A stretch of 45,612 nucleotides of DNA from Clostridia bacterium (GCA_017454525.1 JAFTCT010000088.1:1-45612), one strand, 5' to 3'; shown: positions 15,839-26,874, counted from the stretch's first letter. The notes: a model not told the origin generated them from the sequence alone. Program-made: numbers and translations.

Positions 15839-16699
15839 TCACTTATCGAGATGAACATTAAGATGAGGATGTCCGAGGACGATGCCGCTGGTCTCGAACG
15901 CGGTTGCGACTTTATCCTGAATGCCGAAGAAGACGTCCCAGTAATCCTCCGTCTTGCACCAGGTGCGGAGCGTGAGCGTATACGCACCGTCCGCATAGCC
16001 GGTAATGACGACGGCGGTCGCGGGATCCTTGAGAACTCTCTGATCGGAATTCGCGATCAGTTTGAGGATCTTCTTTGCCTTTTCAAGATCGGAATCGAAC
16101 GCGACGGTATAGGAAACGTCCACGCGTCTGGTCTGCTCCGCGGTCACGTTGATGAGCGCGGCATTGGAAAGACTGCCGTTCGGCAGATAGACCTTGCGGT
16201 TGTCGATCGTCAGTAAGTTCGTATAGAAAACATTGATGCCGGTCACGACGCCCTCATAGCCGCCGGAAACGATATAGTCGCCGATCTTGAAGGGTCTGAA
16301 GATCAGCAGCATGATACCGCCGGCAATATTGGACAGACCGCCCTGCAGCGCAAGTCCGATGCCGACGCCGAGGGCCGCGATCAGTGCGGCGATCGACGAG
16401 CCGGGAACACCGACGATCGTGATGCAGATCACGACGAGCAGGATCTTGGCGCCGATATTGACGCCGCTCTGAATGAATACGGCAAGTGTCGGATCATATT
16501 TGCGCAGACGGTTGGATTTCGAGATCTTTTTCGCGATCTTGCCGATCAGGATCCACCCGACGATCAGAAGCACGATCGCAATGAGAAGACGAAGACCCAT
16601 CTGGGTCAACCATGCGAGGATCGTTTCCCAGAAGGACAATCCGGAGGACGCCGTTCCGGATGCCGCCGCTTCATCAAAAAGGATTTTTTCGAGTAACAT
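15839..16699 (-). CDS. mscS: Small-conductance mechanosensitive channel (MscS family)
   Basis: 286-aa channel that opens under membrane tension to release solutes on osmotic downshock. There are three N-terminal helices, the pore helix segment ALGVGIGLALQGGLSNIAGG (about residues 109-128), then the cytoplasmic beta domain with RPFKIGDYI and VYLPNGSLSNAALIN. Length matches E. coli MscS (286). ATG is preceded by GGAGG. It starts 19 bp below atpC with no promoter of clear quality between, so it appears to be the last gene of the ATP synthase transcript. Confidence 0.94.
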   Translation of the reverse strand: MLLEKILFDEAAASGTASSGLSFWETILAWLTQMGLRLLIAIVLLIVGWILIGKIAKKISKSNRLRKYDPTLAVFIQSGVNIGAKILLVVICITIVGVPGSSIAALIAALGVGIGLALQGGLSNIAGGIMLLIFRPFKIGDYIVSGGYEGVVTGINVFYTNLLTIDNRKVYLPNGSLSNAALINVTAEQTRRVDVSYTVAFDSDLEKAKKILKLIANSDQRVLKDPATAVVITGYADGAYTLTLRTWCKTEDYWDVFFGIQDKVATAFETSGIVLGHPHLNVHLDK

Positions 16700-16718
16700 A
16701 AATTACCTCCATAATATA

Positions 16719-16997
16719 TTATACTTTTTCTGACTGTTCCTTGAACGCAAAATAGGTGCACAGCAATCTGACGTTCTCTTTCGTCACCGAAAGCATCCCC
16801 CCGGAGCATTCCGCTTCACGGGCGACGCCTTCTTTCTCATAAACGCGGCATTCTCCGTTTTTCAGCGCCGTAACAAGCGGGATATGCCCCGCCAGAACGG
16901 ACATGGAGCCGCTGACCGCTCTTACGGACAACTGAACGGCGTCGCCGCTAAAAGCAACTCCTTCGGGAGTTACGATCTCAAGATGAAAGGTTTTCAT
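16719..16997 (-). CDS. atpC: ATP synthase epsilon subunit, short form
   Basis: 92-aa epsilon subunit of F1. The N-terminal beta-sandwich is complete (LEIVTPEGVAFSGDAVQLSV, GSMSVLAGHIPLVTAL), but the protein stops at residue 92. Usual epsilon subunits have about 130-140 residues, ending in two helices that can extend into F1 and inhibit ATP hydrolysis. TAA at 16719-16721 is clean and mscS begins just after, so this looks like genuine loss rather than a frameshift. Similar short epsilons are known in some anaerobes. Confidence 0.93.
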   Translation of the reverse strand: MKTFHLEIVTPEGVAFSGDAVQLSVRAVSGSMSVLAGHIPLVTALKNGECRVYEKEGVAREAECSGGMLSVTKENVRLLCTYFAFKEQSEKV

Positions 16998-17026
16998 ACA
17001 GTTCTTCTTTCAATTCATAAGGAAGA

Positions 17027-18433
<1,407 letters not shown>

Positions 18434-18469
18434 TCATGCCTTTCTTGGTATTCGTTACGATGGAACTTC

Positions 18470-19318
18470 TTATTGCTCGGAACCCGCGACGATCTCGGTG
18501 ATCTCCTGGGTGATCGATCCCTGCCGGGCTCTGTTGTACTGCAGACTCAGTTTCTCGATCATTTCTCCCGCGTTTTTCGTAGCGCTGTCCATCGCGTTGC
18601 GTCTTGCCGCCTGCTCCGACGCGCCGCTCTGACAGAGCGCGCAGTAGATCATGCCCGAAACGTACTCGGGGATCAGCGCCTTGAAGACGGCGCCGGCGGA
18701 CGGTTCATAGATCGTGACGGAACTGACCTTTTTTTCTTTCCCGTCGCCGCTCTTCTCAAGCGGAAGGACCTGCAGCGCCGTAGTTTCCTGAGAAAGCATA
18801 TTGCGAAACGCCGTATAGACCAGCATCACTTTATTGTATTTCCCGGATGCGTAACCCTCCGCGATCTCTCTTCCGATCGAAGCGCATTCATCCATCTGAA
18901 GACCTTCCGCGGTTTTCAGGTCGCAGGCGAACTCATATCCCTTTTTCTTGAAATACTCGTGAGCGCGCTTGCCGATCGGATAGAGGACAGACGTCTCTTT
19001 TTCGCCGACGCGCCGGGTCATCGCATATACGTTGTTGTTGTATCCGCCCGCCAGGCCTCTGTCGCCGGCGATCGTAACGATACAGGTTTTGCCCTGCGTT
19101 CTGACCTTGAAATACGCGTCGGGCGCGTCGATGCCGCAGCCTTCGGCGATGTCGTCGAAGGTCGCGCGCAGGGCGCTGAAATACGCGCGGCTGATCTCCA
19201 TACGTTCCGTCGCGCGGCGCAGCTTCGACGATGCGACCAGCTGCATCGCGCGCGTGATATGTTCAGTCGAACGCACGCTCTTGATACGCGTTTTTAACGC
19301 TTTCTCGGATACTCCCAT
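18470..19318 (-). CDS. atpG: ATP synthase gamma subunit
   Basis: 282-aa central stalk subunit that turns inside the alpha/beta hexamer. N-terminal helix RIKSVRSTEHITRAMQLVAS and C-terminal helix AMDSATKNAGEMIEKLSLQY are the conserved coiled-coil parts, and the core has GDRGLAGGYN. Length is normal. Confidence 0.97.
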   Translation of the reverse strand: MGVSEKALKTRIKSVRSTEHITRAMQLVASSKLRRATERMEISRAYFSALRATFDDIAEGCGIDAPDAYFKVRTQGKTCIVTIAGDRGLAGGYNNNVYAMTRRVGEKETSVLYPIGKRAHEYFKKKGYEFACDLKTAEGLQMDECASIGREIAEGYASGKYNKVMLVYTAFRNMLSQETTALQVLPLEKSGDGKEKKVSSVTIYEPSAGAVFKALIPEYVSGMIYCALCQSGASEQAARRNAMDSATKNAGEMIEKLSLQYNRARQGSITQEITEIVAGSEQ

Positions 19319-19347
19319 AATTTGTCCTTACCGTCTGGGTGATTAAT

Positions 19348-20856
19348 TTACGCCGAAAACTCTGCCGTGAAATCGTCAAGAAGTTTGACCATTTTATCAG
19401 TCGCGGCACTATCCAGCATTCCCGAATCCCTGATGCTCTCGAGAACCGAAAGTCCCTTCAGGTCGAAATACTCATACAGTTTCTTTTCGTAGGTGCGGAC
19501 CTTATCGATGTCGATCTTATCAAGATAGCCGTTGAGCACCGCGTAGATGATCACGACCTGCTTCTCGACGGGGATCGGCGCGTTCTTATCTTGTTTGAGG
19601 ATCTCCACGATGCGTTCGCCCTTGGTCAGACGCGCTTTCGTATCGGCGTCGAGATCGCTGCCGAACTGCGCAAAAGCCTGAAGTTCTCTGTATTGAGAAT
19701 ATACCAGTTTCAAGGTACCGGCGACCTTCTTCATCGCCTTGATCTGCGCGTTTCCGCCGACGCGCGACACCGAAATACCGGGGTTCACGGCAGGCATGAC
19801 GCCCGAATGGAACAGTTCTGTTTCAAGGAAGATCTGTCCGTCGGTAATGGAAATGACATTCGTCGGGATATAGGCAGAAACGTCGCCCGCCTGCGTTTCA
19901 ACGATCGGAAGCGCGGTGATGCTGCCGCCGCCGTATTCGGGCGCGACGCGCGCCGCACGTTCGAGAAGACGGGAATGCAGGTAGAAAACGTCGCCGGGGT
20001 ACGCTTCGCGTCCCGGGGGACGGCGGATCAGCAGAGAGAGCGCTCTGTAAGCGACGGCGTGCTTGGACAGATCGTCGTATACGATCAGCACGTCCTTTCC
20101 CTGATCCATAAAGAATTCCGCCATGGCGCATCCGGAATAGGGCGCAATATACTGCAGAGGCGCGGATTCGGAGGCGGTCGCCGCGACGACGACCGTATAG
20201 TTCATGGCGCCGGCGCCCGCAAGCGTTTCGCAGAGACGCGTCACGGTAGAGTTCTTCTGCCCGATGGCGACGTAAATGCAGATCACGTTCTTGCCCTTCT
20301 GGTTCATGATCGTGTCGACCGCAAGCGTCGTTTTACCCGTCTGACGGTCGCCGATGATCAGTTCACGCTGCCCTCTGCCGATCGGGATCATGCTGTCGAT
20401 GGCTTTGATGCCGGTCTGCAGCGGAACGGATACGCTCTTTCTCTTGATGATGCCGGGCGCCTGCTTTTCGATCGGGCGGTATTCGCTTGTCGCGATCGGA
20501 CCTTTTCCGTCGATCGGCGCGCCCAGCGCGTTGACCGCTCTTCCGAGCAGCGCTTCGCCCACGGGCACCGAAACGACGTGTCCCGTACGTTTGACGATGG
20601 TGCCCTCGCGGATATCCGCTTTATCGTCAAGAAGAACGATCGATACGGTATGCTCCTCCAGGTTGAGCGCCATGCCGAAGCCGCCGCCTTCAAAGGAGAG
20701 CAGTTCGTTCGCCATGCACTTTTCAATGCCCTGCGCTTTTGCGATACCGTCGCCGACAAGGATCACGGTGCCGGTTTCGCTGCACTCGATCCTCTTGTCA
20801 TAGTCTTTTATTTGTTTTTTGATGATGCTGCTGATCTCATCTGCACGGAGATTCAT
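19348..20856 (-). CDS. atpA: ATP synthase alpha subunit
   Basis: 502 aa from the chosen start. This is the non-catalytic nucleotide-binding subunit of F1, with Walker A GDRQTGKT and the usual [22 protein letters not shown] and [14 protein letters not shown] segments. A GTG four codons upstream (20868) is also possible, but ATG at 20856 begins [16 protein letters not shown], which matches the conserved N-terminus of the family. Neither start has a strong ribosome site. Confidence 0.97.
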   Translation of the reverse strand: MNLRADEISSIIKKQIKDYDKRIECSETGTVILVGDGIAKAQGIEKCMANELLSFEGGGFGMALNLEEHTVSIVLLDDKADIREGTIVKRTGHVVSVPVGEALLGRAVNALGAPIDGKGPIATSEYRPIEKQAPGIIKRKSVSVPLQTGIKAIDSMIPIGRGQRELIIGDRQTGKTTLAVDTIMNQKGKNVICIYVAIGQKNSTVTRLCETLAGAGAMNYTVVVAATASESAPLQYIAPYSGCAMAEFFMDQGKDVLIVYDDLSKHAVAYRALSLLIRRPPGREAYPGDVFYLHSRLLERAARVAPEYGGGSITALPIVETQAGDVSAYIPTNVISITDGQIFLETELFHSGVMPAVNPGISVSRVGGNAQIKAMKKVAGTLKLVYSQYRELQAFAQFGSDLDADTKARLTKGERIVEILKQDKNAPIPVEKQVVIIYAVLNGYLDKIDIDKVRTYEKKLYEYFDLKGLSVLESIRDSGMLDSAATDKMVKLLDDFTAEFSA

Positions 20857-20898
20857 GATATCGTCCACTGCCCACTGATAAGACAGATATCTCCTTCC

Positions 20899-21447
20899 TT
20901 AATTATTTCCCGTCACGGCAGTGCCAAGATGCCGTTTCAGATCTTCCAGTCTGCTCTTTGCGCTGTTTTCGATCATCACGCCCTCCGCTTCGATGCGCAG
21001 TCCCGCGATGAGCGAAGGATCGCAGATAAATTCCGCCTCCGCTTTGATCCCGAGCTTCTTTTCAACGCTTTCCTTCACGCGCGCTTTCTGATCGTCGGTA
21101 AGGGGAGACGCCGACCTGACGGTCACCTTTTTGAGACCGTTGTCAAGATAATAACGATCCTCGTATCTTGAACAGCAGGCGGGCACGTAAGAAAAATAGT
21201 CCCGGTCATTCATCAGACGAAGAAAATTGTACAAATACCGATGCAGCCTGCCCTCGAACGCCTGCTTCAAAAGAAGATCCTTCTCCTCTTTCTTCACGGA
21301 CCGGGAGGACATCAGCCGCGTGTAGGACGGCTCGCTGCGCAGCAGCGACTTCAGCGCGCGCGTCTGCGTCAGCAATTCCTTTTCGATCCCTTCCTCACAC
21401 GCGAGATCGAAAAGACCGTCGCCGTATTCTATTGCGATCTTTTCCAT
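20899..21447 (-). CDS. atpH: ATP synthase delta subunit
   Basis: 182-aa peripheral stalk subunit at the top of F1. The N-terminal helical domain starts IAIEYGDGLFDLACEEG, and the C-terminal domain has VTVRSASPLTDDQKARVKE and DPSLIAGLRIEAEGVMIENS, both standard. It sits between atpF and atpA. Confidence 0.95.
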   Translation of the reverse strand: MEKIAIEYGDGLFDLACEEGIEKELLTQTRALKSLLRSEPSYTRLMSSRSVKKEEKDLLLKQAFEGRLHRYLYNFLRLMNDRDYFSYVPACCSRYEDRYYLDNGLKKVTVRSASPLTDDQKARVKESVEKKLGIKAEAEFICDPSLIAGLRIEAEGVMIENSAKSRLEDLKRHLGTAVTGNN

Positions 21448-21474
21448 TTCAGAAACCGCCTTTCAGATTCAGCT

Positions 21475-22032
21475 TCATTCCTGATCCTTCAATCCGTTGA
21501 CGATCTCGTCAACGTATCTCTTCTGATCCTCTTCGCCGATTTCTCTGCCGACGATCGTCTCGGCAATTCCGATGGAAATGGAAGCGATCTCGCCCTTGGC
21601 TTCATTGATCGCCTTGATCTGTTCCTGCTTTATGTCGCGCTCCGCCTTCGCCTTGACGGCTTCCGCTTCGCTCTTGGCGTCGCGAATGATCTCTTCGCCT
21701 GCCTTCTTGGCTTCCGCGGTCGCTTTGCGCACGACCTCTTCGGCTTCACTCTCAGCGGCTTCCTTGCGCGCCTCATAGTATTCCCTGTCTGCCTCGGCGG
21801 CGTCTTTGGCGTCGTTCGCTTCTTTGTAGACCCGTTCGACCTCCTCTTTGCGCTGCGCAAAGATCTTCTTGACGGGCTTGTATAAGAATTTCTTGATCAG
21901 CAGGAAAAGGATCAGCAGGTTCGCAAGCGAGATCAGGATCGTCCACAGATCGATCTGAATGATGCCCAGTTGTTCCGTACGGTTGGGCACTTCTATGGAA
22001 TGGACCAGCCCGCTGATGAACAGTCCTGTCAT
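21475..22032 (-). CDS. atpF: ATP synthase b subunit
   Basis: 185-aa peripheral stalk. There is a short N-terminal extracytoplasmic stretch, one membrane helix (LWTILISLANLLILFLLIKK, about residues 30-49), then a long charged helix rich in Ala, Glu and Lys (about 50-160) that dimerises as a coiled coil. Only one b gene is present, so the stalk should be a homodimer. AAGGAGG precedes the ATG. Confidence 0.95.
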   Translation of the reverse strand: MTGLFISGLVHSIEVPNRTEQLGIIQIDLWTILISLANLLILFLLIKKFLYKPVKKIFAQRKEEVERVYKEANDAKDAAEADREYYEARKEAAESEAEEVVRKATAEAKKAGEEIIRDAKSEAEAVKAKAERDIKQEQIKAINEAKGEIASISIGIAETIVGREIGEEDQKRYVDEIVNGLKDQE

Positions 22033-22081
22033 TCTCCGCTCCTCCTTTCGGATAATCCGACCATTTTAATCTGCCGGTACC

Positions 22082-22417
<336 letters not shown>

Positions 22418-22435
22418 TTATATGACCCGAAAGGC

Positions 22436-23446
22436 TCACGCCTTTTTTGCAGCTTTTGCCGCCTTTTCGGCGAGTTTCTTTTCTTTCTTCCGCTTTTTCT
22501 CGGCGATCGTCTCGTTGGAATCCTCGTATGCGAGATAAATATTGATCATCGTCAGCATACAGAAGATGAACGCCTGGAGACATCCGCTGAAGATATCGAA
22601 ATAGACCGACATCACGGCGGGGATACCGATGCGGAAGAAGGCAAAGTCGGACAGCCATCCGCCGACGTTGATCAATCCCCATACGAGTTTGGAAAGCCCT
22701 GTCAGCGCCCACGCGAGCAGTGCCGAGATGACCATGCCGGAACAGACGTTGCCGAAATGACGGAACGCCATCGACATCGGCGTGGCGACTTCGCCGAGGA
22801 TATTCATAGGGATCATGATGAAGATCGGCTTGGTGTAGCCCTTGAGGTACTCCCCAACGCCCGAACGGAGTTTCTGATACGTGATGAGGATAAAGACGAT
22901 CAGCGACCAGCCGAGAATGGTGTTCAGTTCCGCCGTCGGCGGATACCACCCGAGCAGACTCGTCAGACTGGACAGTGCCGACAGTCCGAGAAGCGCCGTG
23001 ATGAACGGCGCAAAGAATTCAAACGCCTCGCTCATATTGTCGGTCACGATATGCGTGACTTTTTCAACGATAAACTCCGCTAAGATCTGTTTCTTTCCTT
23101 CCGGCTTCACCTTGAGATCGCGCGTCAGCCAGAAGCAGAGCAGCCCGATCACGGCGACCACGATAAAGGAATTGACGTGCGTCGTGGTGACCGTCAGCAC
23201 CGAAAGAGGAGATACGAGCTGCTGTTCCCCGCTCTCGTCGGGCGTATAATAGCGGATACCGGCGGGCTTGGAGAAATCGATCCTGAACAGCACGCGCGCA
23301 CCGGCGATATTCGGCTGCTCGATATGATCGCCCTCAAACCCGATCGAATTGATGAAAAAGCCTGCGGCGACCAAAAGCGCGATCAATGTGAATACGACGA
23401 CCGTCGACACTTTAATATTCACTTTTTTCTTCTTTTCTTCTGTCAT
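22436..23446 (-). CDS. atpB: ATP synthase a subunit
   Basis: 336-aa stator channel subunit. The essential Arg is in ATPMSMAFRHFGN, within a helix facing the c ring. There is an unusually long extracytoplasmic loop between helices 1 and 2 (about residues 40-90), and a Lys/Ala-rich C-terminal tail of about 30 residues. ATG at 23446 follows GGTGAC; TTG or GTG four codons upstream are possible but have no better ribosome site. It is the first core gene after the two accessory genes. Confidence 0.94.
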   Translation of the reverse strand: MTEEKKKKVNIKVSTVVVFTLIALLVAAGFFINSIGFEGDHIEQPNIAGARVLFRIDFSKPAGIRYYTPDESGEQQLVSPLSVLTVTTTHVNSFIVVAVIGLLCFWLTRDLKVKPEGKKQILAEFIVEKVTHIVTDNMSEAFEFFAPFITALLGLSALSSLTSLLGWYPPTAELNTILGWSLIVFILITYQKLRSGVGEYLKGYTKPIFIMIPMNILGEVATPMSMAFRHFGNVCSGMVISALLAWALTGLSKLVWGLINVGGWLSDFAFFRIGIPAVMSVYFDIFSGCLQAFIFCMLTMINIYLAYEDSNETIAEKKRKKEKKLAEKAAKAAKKA

Positions 23447-23504
23447 GTCCGTCACCAATTGAAATGATCATCCGACAACCATACGGCGCGCAGCGCCCGG
23501 AAAA

Positions 23505-24035
23505 TCAGAAATCGCCTAAATCGTTTCCGCCCCCGTCGGGATCGTCCCGATCCTCCTCTGTTTCTCCGGGCGGCGGATTGTGTTCGGTCTTCGCCTGTTT
23601 GCGCGCTTCCGCCAGCTTGAACGTCAGCGAGTACAGAAAGATCCCGAACTGCGTCAGCGCCAGCGAGATCAGCACCGCGGCGGGGTGAAACACCGGAATA
23701 AAGCACCCGCCGACCGCAAAAAAGAGAAGCACGACCAAACGCCCCATATACGCCGCCTGCGCGCGCTTCTGCCCTTCTCTGCGCTCGCTCTGCGCGGAGG
23801 TGAGGAGCACGAGCGATACCGCCATCGCTATGAAATTGCCCACGCCCAGCATCCATCCGTAAACAGAACCGAGAATGAAGCGCAGCGGCGTGTACTCATA
23901 CAGTTCGCTGTTGTTTCCGATCAGGATGAGCAGCGGATGCGCCGCCGCCACGATCGCCGCGGAAATGACCGAGATCAGAATGATCTGTCTGACGATATCG
24001 TGATACTCGCCGGGATTATTCTTCTTTTCGTTCAT
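23505..24035 (-). CDS. atpI: ATP synthase accessory subunit I (AtpI family)
   Basis: 176-aa four-helix membrane protein ahead of atpB, where AtpI is expected; AtpI proteins assist c-ring assembly. Helices lie near residues 17-38, 48-77, 95-112 and 115-136. The C-terminal 30 residues are acidic, proline and glycine rich. Sequence identity in this family is low, so the call rests on length, topology and position. It overlaps atpZ by 20 bp. Confidence 0.8.
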   Translation of the reverse strand: MNEKKNNPGEYHDIVRQIILISVISAAIVAAAHPLLILIGNNSELYEYTPLRFILGSVYGWMLGVGNFIAMAVSLVLLTSAQSERREGQKRAQAAYMGRLVVLLFFAVGGCFIPVFHPAAVLISLALTQFGIFLYSLTFKLAEARKQAKTEHNPPPGETEEDRDDPDGGGNDLGDF

Positions 24036-24282
24036 CCTGTTTGGCCTCCGTATCGTTCTCTGAGCTGATCTTCGACATCCTCTTTATCAGTCTCCACGCG
24101 GAAGACATACCCGACAAAAGACCGACGACGATAAAGATCGCAACGCCCCAGGACGGCATGTCCGCGTATTTTTTCAGAAGAAATCCGATCACCGCGCAAA
24201 CGACGATGGGAGATACGACGGACAATCCAAGCTGTGAAAAGAGCACGAGATTCTTCAAATCGGCTTTCTGTCCCTTTTTCAT
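24016..24282 (-). CDS. atpZ: AtpZ-like F1Fo accessory membrane protein
   Basis: 88-aa two-helix protein matching the AtpZ/AtpI small family: LVLFSQLGLSVVSPIVVCAV then PSWGVAIFIVVGLLSGMSSA. AtpZ with AtpI has been linked to Mg2+/Ca2+ handling and assembly of the synthase. The first in-frame ATG (24306) lies at or before the predicted transcription start (about 24303). ATG at 24282 has GGGGAG seven bases upstream and is the better start. First gene of the atp operon. Confidence 0.85.
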   Translation of the reverse strand: MKKGQKADLKNLVLFSQLGLSVVSPIVVCAVIGFLLKKYADMPSWGVAIFIVVGLLSGMSSAWRLIKRMSKISSENDTEAKQDERKEE

Positions 24283-24309
24283 GTCCATACTCCCCATTTT
24301 TTCCATAAC

Positions 24310-24338
24310 AGTATATCATACCGAACGCGAATTTGCAA
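24310..24338 (-). promoter_or_regulatory. Promoter of the atp operon
   Basis: On the minus strand, TTGCAA (24333-24338) and TATACT (24310-24315) with a 17-bp spacer. It sets transcription start near 24303 and so decides the atpZ start codon. Confidence 0.85.
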
Positions 24339-24380
24339 GTCTTTTTTCATTTTTCCGCGCGTCTTTTTGCTTTTTTGACT

Positions 24381-24749
24381 TCAAGGCTCGGCGCGCAGGT
24401 ATCTGCCGTCCGTTTCGGAATAAACGAATTCATACCGCGCGCTCCCGAGCGTTTTCCCTCCCCGCGTCACCGTCAGCGCAAAAGCGATCCTTACGTTCTC
24501 CGCGCCGATATTCCGGAATGCGGAAAGCGTACAGACAATCGGCAGCGTGTGCTGCTTCTTATTCTCATCCCGGTCTTTGCCGTATTCCGAGAGAAGCGCC
24601 TTGTGCCAGACGCGCCCGAACTGCTTTTCCAGGGCGGCGTAAAGCGAGGCGAGCGTGCTCTTCGCCCTGTCGGGCAGATCGCCCGTCGAAGAAAGAAAAA
24701 TAAAAAGCACTTTTCCGTCCTGCGCCCTGATCCTGAATTCCCGCGTCAT
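24381..24749 (-). CDS. Hypothetical protein, 122 aa
   Basis: I do not recognise the family. The protein is soluble-looking with no signal or membrane helix. It has alternating beta-like stretches (KVLFIFLSS, ENVRIAFALTV, ARYEFVYSETDGRYLRAEP) around a helical part (DRAKSTLASLYAALEKQF). GGAGGG eight bases before the ATG supports translation. It lies between the atp promoter and the divergent transketolase genes and may read through into atp. Competing frames on the other strand have no ribosome site. Confidence 0.65.
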   Translation of the reverse strand: MTREFRIRAQDGKVLFIFLSSTGDLPDRAKSTLASLYAALEKQFGRVWHKALLSEYGKDRDENKKQHTLPIVCTLSAFRNIGAENVRIAFALTVTRGGKTLGSARYEFVYSETDGRYLRAEP

Positions 24750-24838
24750 AAATGTGCCCTCCCTCGCTTCGGTTTATCAACGGTTTTATCCGTCGGGAAA
24801 CGGATTTACGCTTCTTTACAAAAAAACGAGAAATCCGT

Positions 24839-24867
24839 TTGACAAAACGGCAAAAATATAGTACAAT
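24839..24867 (+). promoter_or_regulatory. Promoter of the transketolase genes
   Basis: TTGACA (24839-24844) and TACAAT (24862-24867) with a 17-bp spacer; start codon 38 bp downstream with AAAGGA before it. Confidence 0.92.
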
Positions 24868-24905
24868 GAATTTGTTACAGAACGAACATCAGAAAGGAAC
24901 GCTCC

Positions 24906-25733
24906 ATGGACATCAATCGCAAAAAAGAATTGAAAGAAATCGCCCGCACCGTACGTCTCGATATTCTTGAAGAGATCTACACCGCCGCCTCCGGACATCC
25001 GGGCGGATCGCTTTCCTGCACGGACATTCTGACCTATCTGTATTTTGAGGAGATGCGCGTCAGACCAAACGAACCGAAATGGGAAGACAGAGACCGGTTC
25101 GTGCTCTCCAAAGGTCATGCGGCGCCGGCGCTCTACGCGGTCCTTGCGGAAAAAGGATACTTTGACAAGAAAGAACTGCTGAAGCTGCGCAGGATCGACG
25201 GGATGCTGCAGGGGCATCCGGATATGAAAAAGACGCCGGGCGTGGATATCTCTACGGGGTCTTTGGGCATCGGGCTCTCCAACGCCTGCGGAATGGCGCT
25301 CGCCGGACGTCTGCAGAACAGGGATTTCCGCGTATTCGCGATCACCGGAGACGGCGAACTCCAGGAGGGCGGCATCTGGGAAGCGGCGATGTTCGCCGCG
25401 CACTACAAGCTCGACCGGCTCTTCGTCTTCGTCGACGCGAACGGTCTGCAGATCGACGGCAGAACGAGAGACGTTCTCTGCCCCGAGCCGATCGACCGGC
25501 GTTTCGAAGCGTTCGGCTGGGACGTGCAGAGGATCGACGGGCACGATTTCGACGCGATCGCCGCTGCGCTTGAAAACGCGAAGAAGATTTCGGGAAAACC
25601 GCACGCGATCGTATGCGATACCGTGAAAGGAAAAGGCGTTTCCTTTATGGAAAATCAGGCAAGCTGGCACGGAAACGCGCCGAAAAAAGAGCAGTATGAG
25701 CAGGCGGTCAGAGAACTGTCCGCCCAAGAATAA
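24906..25733 (+). CDS. Transketolase, N-terminal (thiamine-binding) subunit
   Basis: 275-aa half of a split transketolase, moving two-carbon units between sugar phosphates in the non-oxidative pentose phosphate pathway. The thiamine pyrophosphate motif GDGELQEGGIWEA runs to DANGLQIDG (about residues 145-180), and SKGHAAPALYAVL and HPGGSLSCTDIL are conserved. It ends at SAQE before the pyrimidine-binding domain, which is encoded by the next gene 11 bp on. The split form is common in Clostridia and Archaea. Confidence 0.95.
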   Translation: MDINRKKELKEIARTVRLDILEEIYTAASGHPGGSLSCTDILTYLYFEEMRVRPNEPKWEDRDRFVLSKGHAAPALYAVLAEKGYFDKKELLKLRRIDGMLQGHPDMKKTPGVDISTGSLGIGLSNACGMALAGRLQNRDFRVFAITGDGELQEGGIWEAAMFAAHYKLDRLFVFVDANGLQIDGRTRDVLCPEPIDRRFEAFGWDVQRIDGHDFDAIAAALENAKKISGKPHAIVCDTVKGKGVSFMENQASWHGNAPKKEQYEQAVRELSAQE

Positions 25734-25744
25734 GGAGGGGCATC

Positions 25745-26707
25745 ATGGCGGAAATCGGAACTAAAATCGAAACGCGCGTCGCGTACGGCGAAGCGCTCGC
25801 GGAGCTGGGCGCGATGAACGACAAAATCGTTGTTATGGACGCCGATCTCTCCGGCTCGACCAAAACCGCGCTGTTCAAAAAGGCGTTCCCCGACAGATTT
25901 TTCAATACCGGCATCGCGGAGGGAAACATGGCGGGCGTCGCCGCGGGACTTGCCGCCGCCGGACAGACCGTCATCATCTCTTCCTTTGCCATGTTCGCCG
26001 CGGGAAGAGCGTTCGAGCAGATCCGCAACAGTATCTGTTATCCCCGCCTGAACGTCAAGATCTGCGCAACGCACGCCGGCATCACCGTCGGTCAGGACGG
26101 CGGTTCTCACCAGTGTCTTGAGGACCTCGCGATCATGCGCGTCATCCCGGGGATGACCGTCATCAATCCGGCGGACGCCGTCGAAGCGCGCCTTGCGCTC
26201 TTTGCCGCGGCGGAACTCAGCGGTCCGGTCTATCTGCGCTTCGGCAGAGGCGCCGTCCCGGTGATCTTCGACGAAAAGACCTACCGCTTCGAGATCGGAA
26301 AAGGCGTCACTCTGAAAGAAGGAAACGACGTGACGCTGATCGGGACCGGCATCACCGTCGATCTGTCGCTCAAAGCCGCAGACATCCTGAAGAACGAAGG
26401 GATCGACGCGCGCGTTATCAATATCGCGACCGTCAAGCCGATCGACCGCGCGATCCTTCTGACTGCGTCCGCCGAAACCGGCGCGATCGTCACAAGCGAA
26501 GAACACAACGTGATCGGCGGTCTCGGATCCGCCGTTTGCGAAGTCCTGTCGGAAGAAGCGCCCTGCGTCGTCGAGCGCGTCGGCGTAAACGACAGTTTCG
26601 GCAGGTCCGGCGCGCCGGCAGACCTTTTGTCGTTCTATCATCTTACGCCCGAAGCGATCGCGGAAAAGGCGAAAACCGCGATGCGGAAAGCAGGAAAAAA
26701 AGTATAA
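25745..26707 (+). CDS. Transketolase, C-terminal subunit
   Basis: 320-aa partner of the preceding gene, supplying the pyrimidine-binding and C-terminal domains. DADLSGSTKT, FNTGIAEGNMAGVAAGLA (with the catalytic Glu) and THAGITVGQDGGSHQ are family motifs; EEHNVIGGLGSAVCEVL is in the last domain. It has its own GGAGGGG ribosome site, and a terminator follows. Confidence 0.95.
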   Translation: MAEIGTKIETRVAYGEALAELGAMNDKIVVMDADLSGSTKTALFKKAFPDRFFNTGIAEGNMAGVAAGLAAAGQTVIISSFAMFAAGRAFEQIRNSICYPRLNVKICATHAGITVGQDGGSHQCLEDLAIMRVIPGMTVINPADAVEARLALFAAAELSGPVYLRFGRGAVPVIFDEKTYRFEIGKGVTLKEGNDVTLIGTGITVDLSLKAADILKNEGIDARVINIATVKPIDRAILLTASAETGAIVTSEEHNVIGGLGSAVCEVLSEEAPCVVERVGVNDSFGRSGAPADLLSFYHLTPEAIAEKAKTAMRKAGKKV

Positions 26708-26729
26708 AGTCTTCCGGCAGGCACATTTT

Positions 26730-26783
26730 CGAGGGGCATTCGTTTTGCGTCGGCGCGCCGAACGGAGCGCCCCTCGTTTTTTT
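26730..26783 (+). terminator. Terminator after the transketolase genes
   Basis: CGAGGGGC and GCCCCTCG pair across a loop of about 31 bases that includes CGGCGCGCCG; seven T residues follow. Confidence 0.85.
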
Positions 26784-26806
26784 ATCGGTTTTTTCATCGG
26801 ACGCTA

Positions 26807-26830
26807 AACTTTTTCACGCTTTTCCCGTCT
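26807..26830 (+). promoter_or_regulatory. ECF-type promoter of the sigma/A2M operon
   Basis: AAC (26807-26809, within TAAACTTTTT) and CGTCT (26826-26830) are separated by 16 bases. This AAC-N16-CGTC pattern is typical of promoters used by ECF sigma factors and suggests self-activation by the next gene. No sigma-A promoter is evident here. Confidence 0.7.
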
Positions 26831-26874
26831 TATGGGATGAAGCACCTTAATCCGGACGAAAGGAGCGTATAAAG

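Noticed and set aside
19339..21171. 610-codon open frame antisense to atpA and atpH
   Set aside because: It mirrors two unmistakable ATP synthase genes, is rich in Arg, Asp and His as expected for a complement frame in GC-rich DNA, and has no recognisable domain.
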